Positions 1 through 8,199 of a DNA stretch of 64,000 nucleotides are shown piece by piece (positions within the stretch are counted from its first letter, which is position 1; each line of letters opens with the position of its first letter). Source of the stretch: Nocardioides currus (lineage in GTDB: Bacteria; Actinomycetota; Actinomycetes; Propionibacteriales; Nocardioidaceae); the NCBI RefSeq assembly GCF_003057875.1, contig NZ_PYXZ01000001.1, positions 62,001 through 126,000 of the forward strand. The letters are read 5' to 3'. The notes below the pieces were generated by a model. It searched no databases, was not told where the DNA came from, and saw only the letters and a program-made list of their open reading frames with translations. The position numbers and the translations under genes are program-made.

Positions 1-1
1 C

Positions 2-625
2 AGCGAGGCGGCACAGGACCCCTCGACCGACCCGACCCAGGTCACGCCGAAGTCCCTGCGGGACCTGAGCGGCTCGGCGCAGGTCTGCGGCGTCGCTGTG
101 TGCCGCGTCAGCCGGGGCACCGTCGGCTCCGTCGAGCGGGGCGAGGTCATCGGCACCCGGCTCGAGATGGGCACCTTCGACGGCGTCCCCGAGGTCCTCT
201 ACGCCGCGCGCAACAAGGGCTTCGACACGATCACCGGCAAGCCCAAGGACAGCGTCGACGTCCTCTCGGCCGGCATCGTCGTCGACGGCCAGCTCCGCCG
301 CACCGTCTGGTCCTTCCAGCCCGTCGAGGAGGCAGGGGTCCTCGGCCCGGTCTTCCTGTACGGCGCCCAGCGCACGATCGCCGAGGACGGCACGCCGCAG
401 TTCGCGATGTTCGGGCTGATCGAGGGTGAGCACCAGGAGGTCACCGCGACCGTCGACGGACAGTCGCGCCCGGTCGCCGGGCTGAGCACCACCGTCTATC
501 CCGGCTACACCGCGTTCTACGACCGTGGTCCCTGGGACGAGAGCTGGGGCGACCGGGCCGAGATCACCTACGGCGTGCCGGGCGGTCCGTCGTGCACCCC
601 GCTGGAGTGCGGGATGATCGGCTGA
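2..625 (+). CDS. Unrecognised protein, 5' end cut by the window edge
   Basis: The open frame runs in from the left edge and stops at TGA 623-625, giving 207 visible residues; the true start is outside the window. I do not recognise the family. Two cysteine pairs are visible, one near residues 30-35 (VCGVAVC) and one at the C-terminus (CTPLECGMIG), which would suit disulfides in an exported protein. The middle part is rich in beta-type segments with aromatic residues (TVYPGYTAFYDRGPW). The fumC promoter hexamer follows 9 bases after the stop, so the two genes are probably transcribed separately. Coding is supported by strong third-position GC and an uninterrupted frame. Function unknown. Confidence 0.7.
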   Translation, partial: SEAAQDPSTDPTQVTPKSLRDLSGSAQVCGVAVCRVSRGTVGSVERGEVIGTRLEMGTFDGVPEVLYAARNKGFDTITGKPKDSVDVLSAGIVVDGQLRRTVWSFQPVEEAGVLGPVFLYGAQRTIAEDGTPQFAMFGLIEGEHQEVTATVDGQSRPVAGLSTTVYPGYTAFYDRGPWDESWGDRAEITYGVPGGPSCTPLECGMIG

Positions 626-633
626 GCCCGGAG

Positions 634-639
634 TAGTTT
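634..639 (+). promoter_or_regulatory. Leaderless -10 hexamer of fumC
   Basis: TAGTTT lies 7 bases before the fumC ATG and no Shine-Dalgarno sequence is present, so transcription probably starts at or next to the start codon. Confidence 0.5.
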
Positions 640-646
640 CGGTGCC

Positions 647-2020
647 ATGAGCGATACGCGCACCGAACACGACTCCCTCGGCGACATCGAGGTCCCGGCC
701 GACGCCCTGTGGCGGGCCCAGACGCAACGGGCGATCGAGAACTTCCCGATCAGCGGCACGACGCTCGAGCCCCGCCTCGTGCGGGCGCTCGCCCTCGTCA
801 AGGGCGCCGCCGCGGGGGTCAACGCCGACCTCGAGGTGATCACGGCCGAGCAGGGCGCCGCCATCGCCGACGCCGCAGGCGGCGTCGCCGCCGGCGAGCA
901 CCTCGACGCGTTCCCGCTCGACGTCTTCCAGACGGGCTCCGGCACCAGCTCCAACATGAACATGAACGAGGTCCTGGCCAGCCTCGCCGGTGACGGCGTC
1001 CACCCCAACGACCACGTCAACGCCTCGCAGTCGTCCAACGACACGTTCCCCACCGCGATCCACGTGGCGGCGACGCTGGCCGTGGTCGAGGACCTGCTGC
1101 CCGCACTGGCGGTCCTGCAGGGCTCGCTCGAGGCCAAGGCGTCCGAGTTCGAGGGCCTCGTCAAGGCCGGGCGCACGCACCTGATGGACGCGACCCCGGT
1201 GATGCTCGGTCAGGAGTTCGGTGGCTGGGCGGCCACGGTCGCGTACGCCGCGGAGCGGCTCGACGCCGTGCTCCCGCGCGTGCGCGAGCTCCCGCTCGGC
1301 GGCACCGCCGTCGGCACCGGCATCAACACCCCACCCGGGTTCGCGGCCGCCGTCATCTCGGCCATGTCCACGACGACCGGCCAGGAGTTCACCGAGGCGC
1401 GCAACCACTTCGAGGCGCAGGGGACCCGCGACTCGCTGGTCGAGCTGTCGGGCGTGCTGCGCACGATCGCCGTCGGCCTGACGAAGATCTGCAACGACCT
1501 GCGCTGGCTCTCGTCCGGCCCGACGACCGGGCTGGCCGAGATCCACCTGCCCGACCTCCAGCCCGGGTCCAGCATCATGCCCGGCAAGGTCAACCCGGTG
1601 CTCCCCGAGGCGACGCTGATGGTCTGCGCCCAGGTCGTCGGCAACGACGCCGCGGTGGCGTGGGCCGGCGCGAGCGGCAGCTTCGAGCTCAACGTGCAGA
1701 TGCCGGTCATCGCGCGCAACCTGCTGGAGTCGATCCGGCTCCTGTCGACCTCGACGACGCTGCTCGCCGAGCGCTGCGTCGACGGCATCACCGCCGACGC
1801 CGAGCGCATGCGCGCCTATGCCGAGTCCTCGCCCAGCGTGGCCACGCCGCTCAACAAGCACCTCGGCTACGAGGAGGCCGCCAAGATCGCCAAGCAGGCG
1901 CTGAAGGAGGGGGCGACCATCCGGGATACGGTCCTCGCGATGGGGTACGTCGAGCGCGGCGACCTCACCGAGCAGCAGCTCGACGACGCCCTCGACGTGG
2001 AACGGATGACCCATCCATGA
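647..2020 (+). CDS. fumC: Class II fumarate hydratase
   Basis: Catalyses reversible hydration of fumarate to L-malate in the TCA cycle, as an iron-independent cytosolic homotetramer. The 457 residues match the usual class II length (about 460-470). The fumarase/aspartase signature [11 protein letters not shown] lies near residues 307-317, preceded by the substrate-binding stretches [12 protein letters not shown] and [10 protein letters not shown] near residues 97-130. The start ATG is chosen because the N-terminus ([21 protein letters not shown]) aligns with the family and a TANNNT hexamer sits 7 bases upstream. The next gene starts 10 bases after the stop and may be co-transcribed. Class II rather than aspartase is indicated by length and motifs; I am confident in the call. 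Confidence 0.96.
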   Translation: MSDTRTEHDSLGDIEVPADALWRAQTQRAIENFPISGTTLEPRLVRALALVKGAAAGVNADLEVITAEQGAAIADAAGGVAAGEHLDAFPLDVFQTGSGTSSNMNMNEVLASLAGDGVHPNDHVNASQSSNDTFPTAIHVAATLAVVEDLLPALAVLQGSLEAKASEFEGLVKAGRTHLMDATPVMLGQEFGGWAATVAYAAERLDAVLPRVRELPLGGTAVGTGINTPPGFAAAVISAMSTTTGQEFTEARNHFEAQGTRDSLVELSGVLRTIAVGLTKICNDLRWLSSGPTTGLAEIHLPDLQPGSSIMPGKVNPVLPEATLMVCAQVVGNDAAVAWAGASGSFELNVQMPVIARNLLESIRLLSTSTTLLAERCVDGITADAERMRAYAESSPSVATPLNKHLGYEEAAKIAKQALKEGATIRDTVLAMGYVERGDLTEQQLDDALDVERMTHP

Positions 2021-2030
2021 CCAGCACCCC

Positions 2031-2735
2031 ATGAGCCAGCTCAACGACCCGGACTACGTGCGCGAGCAGTACGCCACCGAGGGCAACCTCGAGACCCGCC
2101 GCTCCGTCTGGCAGCCCACCGCCGACGGGCTCGAGCCCAACACCGAGGCCCTGCGTGCCATCGACCGGGCGCTGGTCGGCGACGCCGACGTGCTCGAGGT
2201 CGGCTGCGGCACCGGCGTGATGGCCGAGAGGATCGCCGCGCTGCCCGGCGTCACCCTGGTCGCCACCGACTTCTCGCCGCGGTTCGTCGAGCTCACGGCC
2301 GCCCGCGGGGTCGACGCCCGCCAGGCCGACATCTGCTACCTGCCGTTCGACGACGCGTCGTTCGACGTCGTCTACGCCGGCTGGATGCTCTACCACGTCC
2401 GCGACCTCGAGCGGGCCCTCAACGAGGTCCGCCGGGTGCTCCGGCCGGGCGGCACCTTCGTCGCCGTCACCAACGGCAACGACCACACCGCCGACCTGCG
2501 CATCGCCGCCGGCGGCAAGCCCGACATCACGCAGTTCAGCAGCGAGACCGGCGAGTCCGTCCTGGGGCGCAAGTTCGGCGACGTACGCCGCCACGACCTC
2601 GAGACCCGCGCGGTGTTCCCCGACCACGCCAGCGCCCAGGCCTACCTCGACTCCTCCGGCGAGGGCCTTGTCCTGCCCCACTTCGACGGCTCGCGGGAGT
2701 ACGCCGGGCACGTCACGATCTTCGAGGCCCGCTGA
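2031..2735 (+). CDS. Class I SAM-dependent methyltransferase
   Basis: A 234-residue cytosolic methyltransferase. The glycine-rich SAM-binding motif VLEVGCGTG is at residues 57-65, followed by the acidic loop VATDFSPRFVEL and motif III-type AGWMLYHVRDLERALNEV, RVLRPGGTFV, as in Methyltransf_11 enzymes. It lies 10 bases downstream of fumC on the same strand, so it probably shares that transcript, although no functional link to fumarase is evident. The substrate cannot be read from the sequence. The start ATG follows the fumC stop closely; no strong ribosome binding site is visible. Confidence 0.85.
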   Translation: MSQLNDPDYVREQYATEGNLETRRSVWQPTADGLEPNTEALRAIDRALVGDADVLEVGCGTGVMAERIAALPGVTLVATDFSPRFVELTAARGVDARQADICYLPFDDASFDVVYAGWMLYHVRDLERALNEVRRVLRPGGTFVAVTNGNDHTADLRIAAGGKPDITQFSSETGESVLGRKFGDVRRHDLETRAVFPDHASAQAYLDSSGEGLVLPHFDGSREYAGHVTIFEAR

Positions 2736-2745
2736 CCCACCCGGG

Positions 2746-3060
2746 TCAGTGAGCGAGCTTGAGCCCGACGATGCAGCCCACGAGTCCGAGCATCAGCAGG
2801 ATCTTCACCGCGCTGACCGACTCGTCGCCGGTCCCCATGCCGTAGGCGACGGTCAGCGTCGCGCCCACGCCGACCCACACGGCGTACGACGTCCCGAGCG
2901 GCAGCGTGCGCATGGCGTACGCGAGCCCATCCATGCTCAGCACCATGCCGATCGCGAACACGATCGAGGGCGCGAGGCGGGTGAAGCCCTCGGACCTGCC
3001 GAGCGCGACGGCCCAGACGGCCTCGAGGACACCGGACACGAGAAGGACGAACCAGGCCAT
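2746..3060 (-). CDS. sugE: SMR family guanidinium exporter (SugE/Gdx type)
   Basis: Small multidrug resistance membrane protein of 104 residues with four predicted helices, working as an antiparallel or parallel dimer. The membrane-embedded glutamate is at residue 13 (LEAVWA). The Gdx-subtype features are present: WAVALGRSEGFTRLAPS, AMRTLPLGTSYAVWVGVGA and a C-terminal GLKLAH. Known Gdx proteins export guanidinium coupled to protons, rather than bulky quaternary drugs. The strongest support is the guanidine-III riboswitch directly upstream, which ends two bases before the AGGAG ribosome binding site (3067-3071). This makes guanidine export the likely role here. It converges with the upstream methyltransferase gene. 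Confidence 0.93.
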   Translation of the reverse strand: MAWFVLLVSGVLEAVWAVALGRSEGFTRLAPSIVFAIGMVLSMDGLAYAMRTLPLGTSYAVWVGVGATLTVAYGMGTGDESVSAVKILLMLGLVGCIVGLKLAH

Positions 3061-3073
3061 GACGGACTCCTGA

Positions 3074-3115
3074 GCGGCCGTCTTGTCGCAGTCCGGGTAC
3101 GGCTCCCTCGTCCGG
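3074..3115 (-). ncRNA. Guanidine-III (ykkC-III) riboswitch
   Basis: Read on the minus strand, the 42 bases begin CCGGACGAGG, continue GAGCCGTACCCGG, and end GACAAGACGGCCGC. As I recall the Thermobifida fusca guanidine-III aptamer, it has the same order of blocks: CCGGACGAGG, GCCGTACCCGG, GGACAAGACGGC. The conserved pseudoknot partners (CCGG with CCGG, GCCGT with ACGGC) are intact. The element ends 2 bases upstream of the AGGAG ribosome binding site of the SMR exporter, so guanidine binding would be expected to control translation. The identification rests on remembered consensus and on the guanidinium-exporter context, which agree. Confidence 0.9.
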
Positions 3116-3137
3116 TGAGCCGTGGTGGCTCGCGGCC

Positions 3138-3143
3138 AGACTA
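3138..3143 (-). promoter_or_regulatory. -10 hexamer for the riboswitch-sugE transcript
   Basis: TAGTCT on the minus strand would start transcription near 3131, about 15 bases before the riboswitch. The region 17 bases further upstream is a poor -35 match. Confidence 0.45.
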
Positions 3144-3181
3144 GGGCGGTCTCACGGGCCGACCCAATCGAGCACGCGTCC

Positions 3182-3187
3182 TAGGCT
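3182..3187 (+). promoter_or_regulatory. Leaderless -10 hexamer of the DinB-like gene
   Basis: TAGGCT ends 6 bases before the ATG at 3194, with no Shine-Dalgarno sequence between. Confidence 0.5.
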
Positions 3188-3193
3188 GTCGCC

Positions 3194-3703
3194 ATGACCG
3201 AGGTGACGCCTCCGGAGAGGTCGCGACCCGTCCAGCGGGGCTCCGAGCGCGAGCTGCTGGAGAGCATGCTGGACTTCTACCGCGCGACGGTGGTCACCAA
3301 GGTCGCCGGGCTGGGCGACGACCAGGCGTTCAGCGCGACGGTCTGGCCGTCCACCCTCACGCCGGCCACGGTGGTGAAGCACCTGTCGGGGACGGAGCGC
3401 TTCTGGTTCAGCATCGACTTCGCGGCCCTCGACGTGACGTGGCCGTGGACCGACGACGACCTGCACAGCAACTTCCGGGTCGAGAGCGGCGACACGCTGG
3501 CCGCGATCGTCTCGGAGTACGTCGAGGAGTGCGCCCGGTCCCGGGAGGCGGTCGCGGCAGCCGACCTCGACGACCTGGCCCGGGGCGAGGACATGGACTT
3601 CACGCTGCGCTACGCGATGCTCCACATGATCCAGGAGACGGCGCGGCACTGCGGTCACCTCGACCTGCTGCGCGAGGTGACCGACGGCGCCGTCGGCATG
3701 TGA
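3194..3703 (+). CDS. DinB-like / DUF664 four-helix protein
   Basis: A 169-residue soluble protein of the DinB/mycothiol-transferase superfamily (DUF664 branch). These proteins form a four-helix bundle with a three-histidine metal site. The expected histidines are visible in VVKHLSGTERFW (near residue 62) and in MLHMIQETARHCGHLDLLRE (near residues 142-155). Members in actinobacteria are thought to transfer mycothiol or bacillithiol to toxic substrates; that role is inference here, though an mca gene in the same window shows the organism makes mycothiol. Transcribed divergently from sugE with its own leaderless promoter. Confidence 0.8.
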   Translation: MTEVTPPERSRPVQRGSERELLESMLDFYRATVVTKVAGLGDDQAFSATVWPSTLTPATVVKHLSGTERFWFSIDFAALDVTWPWTDDDLHSNFRVESGDTLAAIVSEYVEECARSREAVAAADLDDLARGEDMDFTLRYAMLHMIQETARHCGHLDLLREVTDGAVGM

Positions 3704-3727
3704 GCCGGGCCCACACCCCGACGGGCC

Positions 3728-4948
3728 CTACCTGGCCGCGAAGGTGAGCGAGACCGCGCCCGGGGCGAGCTCGACGCCCGGCGCGGTGATCCGCTCGACG
3801 GTGCCGTCGACACCGAGCCGCAGGACGTACTGCCGGTCGCCGCTGACCATCGTGACGACTGCGTCGTCCTCGTCCTCCCACACGACCCGGTCGTTGATGC
3901 CGAGGATCGTGTTCGTGGGGCCGATCAGCTCGAAGTCGACGACCACCTCACCGGTCGCGGCGTCGAGGATCGCCAGCGTCGGTGACCCGTAGCCGTCGAG
4001 GTAGCTCGCCAGCCCGGCGACGTACCGCCCATCGGGGCTCAGTGAGGCGAGCGTGTGGTCGCACGTCGTCCAGGCCGGGGTGCCGGTGGTGCTCCGCGCG
4101 TCGACGACACCGGAGCACGAGGACAGGTCGTCGTGGACCTCGGTGACCCCGGCGACGACGCCCGTGGCGGCGGACGCGGTCCAGGGCCGGACGAAGCCTG
4201 GCACCGGCGTCGCGGTCGAGCCGTCGACCCTCAGGGTGGTGATGGCGCCGTCCGCGGGATCGGTCTGGGTGACGAGGACCTCGGTGTCGGAGACGAACCC
4301 CACGACCTCGACGTGCGACTCGACGGAGTCCTGCGGCAGCTGGGTGCGTCGCTCCTCGCGGCTGCCGTCGGCCGCGACGTCGACCACCCGCCAGTGGGTG
4401 CCGTCGTGCTCGGCCCACGCGATCCGGGTGCCGTCCGCGGAGAGGGCCATCCGGCTCGACGTCGGGATCTCGTCGAGGACGCGGAAGTCGGCATCGAGCT
4501 GCCGCAGGGAGTAGGCGCCCTCGGTGTTGACCGCGCCGATCCAGCCGTCGAGGTAGGGGGTCAGCTGGTCGTACGACGACGGCAGCTCGGTGACCGTGCC
4601 GTCGGCGACCAGGCTCGGCCCGTCCACGTCGAGCAGCGAGACGCCGAGCGTGTCGCTCCTCGGAGCGCTGCGCGGGTCGATGCGCACGGTGCCGGTGACC
4701 GGTGTGACCGAGGGCTGCGTGGCGGGCTGGACGCTGTCGCGCCCGGACGGTCCGGCGAGGTCGAGCCCGACGGGCACGGCGACCGCGAGGACCGCGGCTG
4801 CGACCACCCCGGCGGCAGCCGTGCGGCGGCGCTGGATCCGGCGAGCCCGGGTGCGGACGTCGCCGACGGTGAGGGGCGAGCGGTGCAGCGGGTCGGCGGT
4901 GCGGTGCAGGGCGTCGTGGACCTGGTCCTCGAGGGGCGTGTTGTTCAT
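3728..4948 (-). CDS. Membrane-anchored partner of the sigma factor (putative anti-sigma protein)
   Basis: A 406-residue protein with a short basic cytoplasmic N-terminus (residues 1-40), one transmembrane helix (about 43-62, AAAGVVAAAVLAVAVPVGLDL) and a large exported domain that resembles WD40/TolB-type repeats (for example MALSADGTRIAWAEHDG and LASLSPDGRYVAG). It overlaps the upstream sigma-factor gene by 4 bases (ATGA), so the two are translationally coupled. That layout is typical of SigE-type sigma factors and their membrane regulators in Nocardioides and Streptomyces. The cytoplasmic part lacks a visible zinc-binding HxxxCxxC motif, so it is not a classical ZAS anti-sigma factor. The regulatory role is inferred from position. 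Confidence 0.7.
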   Translation of the reverse strand: MNNTPLEDQVHDALHRTADPLHRSPLTVGDVRTRARRIQRRRTAAAGVVAAAVLAVAVPVGLDLAGPSGRDSVQPATQPSVTPVTGTVRIDPRSAPRSDTLGVSLLDVDGPSLVADGTVTELPSSYDQLTPYLDGWIGAVNTEGAYSLRQLDADFRVLDEIPTSSRMALSADGTRIAWAEHDGTHWRVVDVAADGSREERRTQLPQDSVESHVEVVGFVSDTEVLVTQTDPADGAITTLRVDGSTATPVPGFVRPWTASAATGVVAGVTEVHDDLSSCSGVVDARSTTGTPAWTTCDHTLASLSPDGRYVAGLASYLDGYGSPTLAILDAATGEVVVDFELIGPTNTILGINDRVVWEDEDDAVVTMVSGDRQYVLRLGVDGTVERITAPGVELAPGAVSLTFAAR

Positions 4949-5535
4949 CGTTCGTCTCCGACGTCGTGGGGGTTGAGCGAGCGGGGCGCGCGAGCGCGCA
5001 GCCCTGCGAGGGCGCGGCTGGCCTGGGACTTGACGGTGCCGACCGAGATCCCGAGCACGTCGGCGACCTCGGCCTCACTGAGCTGTTCGTAGTAGCGCAG
5101 CACGACGACCGAGCGCTGCTTCGGCGGCAACGTCGAGACGTAGGACCACAGCGCGCTGCCGAGCCCGTCGTCGTACGTCGCGTGGCTGGCCGTCTCCGGC
5201 ACCGCATCGGTGGAGTGCTCGCGGCGCTTCCACGCCCGGCGCCACAGGGAGTTGTTCTCGTTGACCATGATCCGGCGCACGTAGCCGTCGAGCGCCTCCC
5301 GGTCGCGGACCTTGTCCCACGAGAGGTACAGCTTGGCGAAGGCGTTCTGGAGCAGGTCCTCCGCGCTCGCGTGGTCGCCGGCCAGCAGGTAGGCCGTGCG
5401 GTAGAGCGCCGTCTGGCGCGCGGCCATGTAGGCCGAGAAGTCGGAGTCCTTGTCGACTCCCCTCCCGGTCCTCCTCGTGGCACCCGTGTCGGCGCGCTCG
5501 GGCTTCGAACCCATGCCGACCAGTGTCGCGGTCAC
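4945..5535 (-). CDS. SigE-family ECF RNA polymerase sigma factor
   Basis: A 196-residue extracytoplasmic-function sigma factor. Region 2 is visible at about residues 33-95 (DFSAYMAARQTALYRTAYLLAGD, LLQNAFAKLYLSWDKV) and region 4 at about 130-185 (LPPKQRSVVVLRYYEQLSEAEVADVLGISVGTVKSQASRAL). The SF-SigE pattern is clear. The GTG start at 5535 is chosen because GGGAGGT lies 6 bases upstream; an ATG seven codons later is an alternative. The downstream membrane protein overlaps the stop by 4 bases. A small hairpin (5555-5573) sits in the untranslated leader. Target genes cannot be read from the window. Confidence 0.93.
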   Translation of the reverse strand: MTATLVGMGSKPERADTGATRRTGRGVDKDSDFSAYMAARQTALYRTAYLLAGDHASAEDLLQNAFAKLYLSWDKVRDREALDGYVRRIMVNENNSLWRRAWKRREHSTDAVPETASHATYDDGLGSALWSYVSTLPPKQRSVVVLRYYEQLSEAEVADVLGISVGTVKSQASRALAGLRARAPRSLNPHDVGDER

Positions 5536-5554
5536 TGCCCACCTCCCGTTCCAC

Positions 5555-5573
5555 CCAGCACCTCGTGTGCTGG
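5555..5573 (-). other. Leader hairpin upstream of the sigma factor gene
   Basis: CCAGCAC and GTGCTGG form a 7-bp stem with a 5-base loop, ending about 20 bases before the GTG start and just before the ribosome binding site. Its role is unknown; it could be part of the mRNA leader or a remnant terminator. Confidence 0.35.
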
Positions 5574-5635
5574 CGTGTCGGGGTGAGGACGCGGTCGTAC
5601 GCCGCCGGGTTGCATCTGATCTCTCGGCGACCCGA

Positions 5636-5662
5636 CGGGGTCAGGTCGTGGCGCTGACCCCG
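5636..5662 (-). terminator. Candidate terminator after the transglycosylase-like gene
   Basis: CGGGGTCA and TGACCCCG form an 8-bp stem beginning two bases after the stop codon of the upstream gene. There is no T tract, as is common in high-GC actinobacteria. Confidence 0.45.
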
Positions 5663-5663
5663 G

Positions 5664-6377
5664 TCAGTACCAGCCGTGGCCGGACTTGAACGACCAGGCG
5701 CCGCAGGGCGTGCCGTAGGTGTCCTGGATGTAGCCGAGGCCCCAGCGGATCTGCGACTCGGCGGAGGTCATGTAGTCGGCCGGCAGGTCGTGCAGCTGGG
5801 TGAGCGCCTGCGGGATGCCGTAGGCCGAGGAGGAGGGGTTGTCGGCGTCGATGCGCCAGCCCGACTCGCTCATGTAGAGGGAGTCGAGGCAGTCGAACTC
5901 GGAGTCGCCGAAGCCGTACTCCGGAAGCAGGGCCCGGGCGATGTCGCGCGGGTCGCCGGTCGAGAGGTCCTCGGTGCGGGTGATCGCCGGGCCGTTGCTG
6001 CCCGAGAGGGCGGCGACCTTGCGGGCGTCGGTCGCGCCGCGGCGGTCGGAGCGGGAGACGACGGCGGTCCCGGCACGGCGCTCGAGCTGGGCGTCGGTGG
6101 CCGTGGCCGAGTCCGTTGCAGCGTTCTTGTCGGCGGCGCTCGACGTCGCGTCCGTGCCGCGCACGGCGGCGGCCGCGAGGTCACCGGCGGCGGTGCCGGC
6201 CGGGGTCCCGAGCACGCCGTTGGAGACGACGAGACCGGTCGCGGCCGCGGCGACCCCGGTGAGGACCACGGAGGTGCGCAGGGCCTGCCGGGGTGCGGAC
6301 CTGACGGCCTTGTGCTTGCCGGGCGCGCGGTGCTTCGGGACGTACTTGTCGGGCTTCGTCACAGGGGGTTGTCTCAC
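5664..6377 (-). CDS. Secreted lytic-transglycosylase-like protein
   Basis: A 237-residue protein with a basic N-terminus, a signal/anchor helix (about residues 34-58) and a low-complexity Ala/Thr/Asp linker. The C-terminal domain of about 80 residues carries the SLT-like pattern SESGWRIDADNPSSSAYGIPQAL followed by QIRWGLGYIQDTYGTPCGAWSF and ends GHGWY. The glutamate in SESGW is the expected catalytic acid of goose-lysozyme-type transglycosylases, so it probably trims peptidoglycan outside the membrane. The start is uncertain: GTG 6377 is used, and an in-frame GTG at 6362 is the alternative; neither has a clear ribosome binding site. The 230 bases upstream contain GACC-AATC-GGTC (near 6460-6473), a possible operator. 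Confidence 0.82.
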   Translation of the reverse strand: MRQPPVTKPDKYVPKHRAPGKHKAVRSAPRQALRTSVVLTGVAAAATGLVVSNGVLGTPAGTAAGDLAAAAVRGTDATSSAADKNAATDSATATDAQLERRAGTAVVSRSDRRGATDARKVAALSGSNGPAITRTEDLSTGDPRDIARALLPEYGFGDSEFDCLDSLYMSESGWRIDADNPSSSAYGIPQALTQLHDLPADYMTSAESQIRWGLGYIQDTYGTPCGAWSFKSGHGWY

Positions 6378-6606
6378 GGGTAGGCGACAGGGGCTGCCGC
6401 TGCTCGGGCGGGGGTGGCACGGGGATGAGCAGGGGCAGTCGTGCGGGTGGTGCGGGCGACCGATTGGTCACGAAACGATCACGAGCAACCATGCAGGACG
6501 GGCGGGGGGCGTGCAAACCGAACGCGAGAATGCGACGAAGAATCTCGCCCCACGAGGACGCAAGCGTCACGCAGGTCACACCAGTCCCACGCCGACAGCT
6601 CGGCCC

Positions 6607-7920
6607 TCAGAGCGTGACGTTCTCCAGCATCTCGGTCACCAGGGCGGCGATCTGCGAGCGCTCGGAACGGGTCAGGGTGACATGCGCGAAGAGCGGGTGG
6701 CCCTTGAGCTTGTCGACCACGGCCACGATCCCGTCGTGACGACCGACGCGCAGGTTGTCGCGCTGCGCGACGTCGTGCGTGAGCACCACCTTGGAGTTGG
6801 CGCCGATGCGCGAGAGCACCGTCAGCAGCACGTTGCGCTCGAGCGACTGGGCCTCGTCGACGATGACGAACGCGTCGTGCAGCGAGCGGCCGCGGATGTG
6901 GGTCAGCGGCAGCACCTCGAGCATCCCGCGGTCCATCACCTCGTCGATCACGTCGGGCGAGGTGAGGGCGCCGAGGGTGTCGAAGACCGCCTGGCCCCAC
7001 GGGCTCATCTTCTCCGACTCCGAGCCGGGGAGGTAGCCGAGCTCCTGGCCACCCACCGCGAACAGCGGTCGGAAGACGACGACCTTCTTGTGCTGGCGGC
7101 GCTCCATCACGGCCTCGAGGCCGGCGCACAGGGCCAGCGCCGACTTGCCGGTGCCGGCGCGGCCACCGAGGGAGACGATGCCGACCTCGGGGTCGAGGAG
7201 CATCTCGAGCGCGATGCGCTGCTCGGCCGAGCGGCCGTGGATGCCGAACGCCTCACGGTCGCCGCGCACGAGGTGGACCTGCTTGTCGGGACCCATGCGG
7301 CCCAGCGCCGTACCCCGGTCGGAGAGCAGCACCAGGCCGTTGTGGCACGGCAGGTCGCGCGCGGCCTCGAGGTCGAGCACGCCGTCGTCGTAGAGCTCGT
7401 CGAGCTCGGCGGAGGTGACCTCCACCTCGGACATGCCGGTGTAGCCGGTGTCGGAGTCGCTGATCGCCTCGGCGCGGTACTCCTCGGCGTCGAGCCCGAC
7501 CGCGGAGGCCTTGATCCGCAACGGCAGGTCCTTGGAGACGAGTGTGACCAGGTGGCCCTCGTCGGCGAGGTTCTTCGCGACGGCCAGGATGCGGGTGTCG
7601 TTGTCGCCGAGGCGGAAGCCGGACGGCAGCGACATCGCGTCGGTGTGGTTGAGCTCGACGCGCAGCGTGCCGCCCTCCTCGCCCACGGGGACCGGCGAGT
7701 CGAGGCGCCCGTGCTCGACGCGCAGCTCGTCGAGCATGCGCAGGGCGGAGCGGGCGAAGAAGCCCAGCTCGGGATGGTGGCGTTTGCCCTCGAGCTCGGT
7801 GATCACGACCACCGGGAGGACGACCTCGTGCTCGGCGAACCGCTTGAGGGCGCCGGGGTCGGCCAGCAGGACGCTGGTGTCGAGGACATAGGTGCGGTTC
7901 TTCGTAGCGGTCGAGGCCAC
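6607..7920 (-). CDS. phoH: PIN-PhoH fusion protein (PhoH2 type)
   Basis: A 437-residue cytosolic protein with an N-terminal PIN RNase domain (residues 8-140; acidic residues D14, E42 and D107 in the expected places) and a C-terminal PhoH ATPase. Walker [11 protein letters not shown] is at residues 253-262 and Walker [10 protein letters not shown] near 350. Mycobacterial PhoH2 unwinds and cleaves RNA in an ATP-dependent manner; the same domain order suggests the same activity. GTG 7920 is used with GAGGGG about 9 bases upstream. It follows uppS on the same strand with 279 bases between, so it is probably a separate unit. In mycobacteria a small antitoxin (PhoAT) precedes phoH2; none is evident here. 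Confidence 0.93.
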   Translation of the reverse strand: MASTATKNRTYVLDTSVLLADPGALKRFAEHEVVLPVVVITELEGKRHHPELGFFARSALRMLDELRVEHGRLDSPVPVGEEGGTLRVELNHTDAMSLPSGFRLGDNDTRILAVAKNLADEGHLVTLVSKDLPLRIKASAVGLDAEEYRAEAISDSDTGYTGMSEVEVTSAELDELYDDGVLDLEAARDLPCHNGLVLLSDRGTALGRMGPDKQVHLVRGDREAFGIHGRSAEQRIALEMLLDPEVGIVSLGGRAGTGKSALALCAGLEAVMERRQHKKVVVFRPLFAVGGQELGYLPGSESEKMSPWGQAVFDTLGALTSPDVIDEVMDRGMLEVLPLTHIRGRSLHDAFVIVDEAQSLERNVLLTVLSRIGANSKVVLTHDVAQRDNLRVGRHDGIVAVVDKLKGHPLFAHVTLTRSERSQIAALVTEMLENVTL

Positions 7921-8024
7921 TGTGGACTACCCCTCACGGACCGGCGCGAACGCCTTCACCCGGTCCAGTTCAATGCTCGGACCGGGAGGCTCCCTGAAGC
8001 TGTGCGTGGGTCAATCTGCGCCTT

Positions 8025-8059
8025 CCGATACCGCGGGCTTCCCCACCCGCCGATATCGG
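8025..8059. repeat. Inverted repeat in the 279-base uppS-phoH gap
   Basis: CCGATA (8025-8030) pairs with TATCGG (8054-8059), and inside it GCGGG pairs with CCCGC around an 8-base loop. The same bases contain the palindrome CCGATATCGG. There is no T tract on the minus strand, so it could be a uppS terminator, a structured phoH leader or an operator. No other feature is seen in 7921-8199. Confidence 0.45.
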
Positions 8060-8199
8060 AAAAGTACGCCTGCGACAAAGTCCTCGAGGAGCGACACGCC
8101 CGAACGCGGGATGAACACGATGTTTCGTCCGTACGGCGCTGTGCGTGGCCCGTCCGGGCCATGGTGAGCGTGGCCGGCAGGGGTGCCAGGGGGAGGCCG

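Noticed and set aside
6378-6606. c-di-AMP (ydaO) riboswitch upstream of the transglycosylase-like gene
   Set aside because: Such genes often have one in actinobacteria, but I could not find the conserved GGGGTGAAT-type core in this region.
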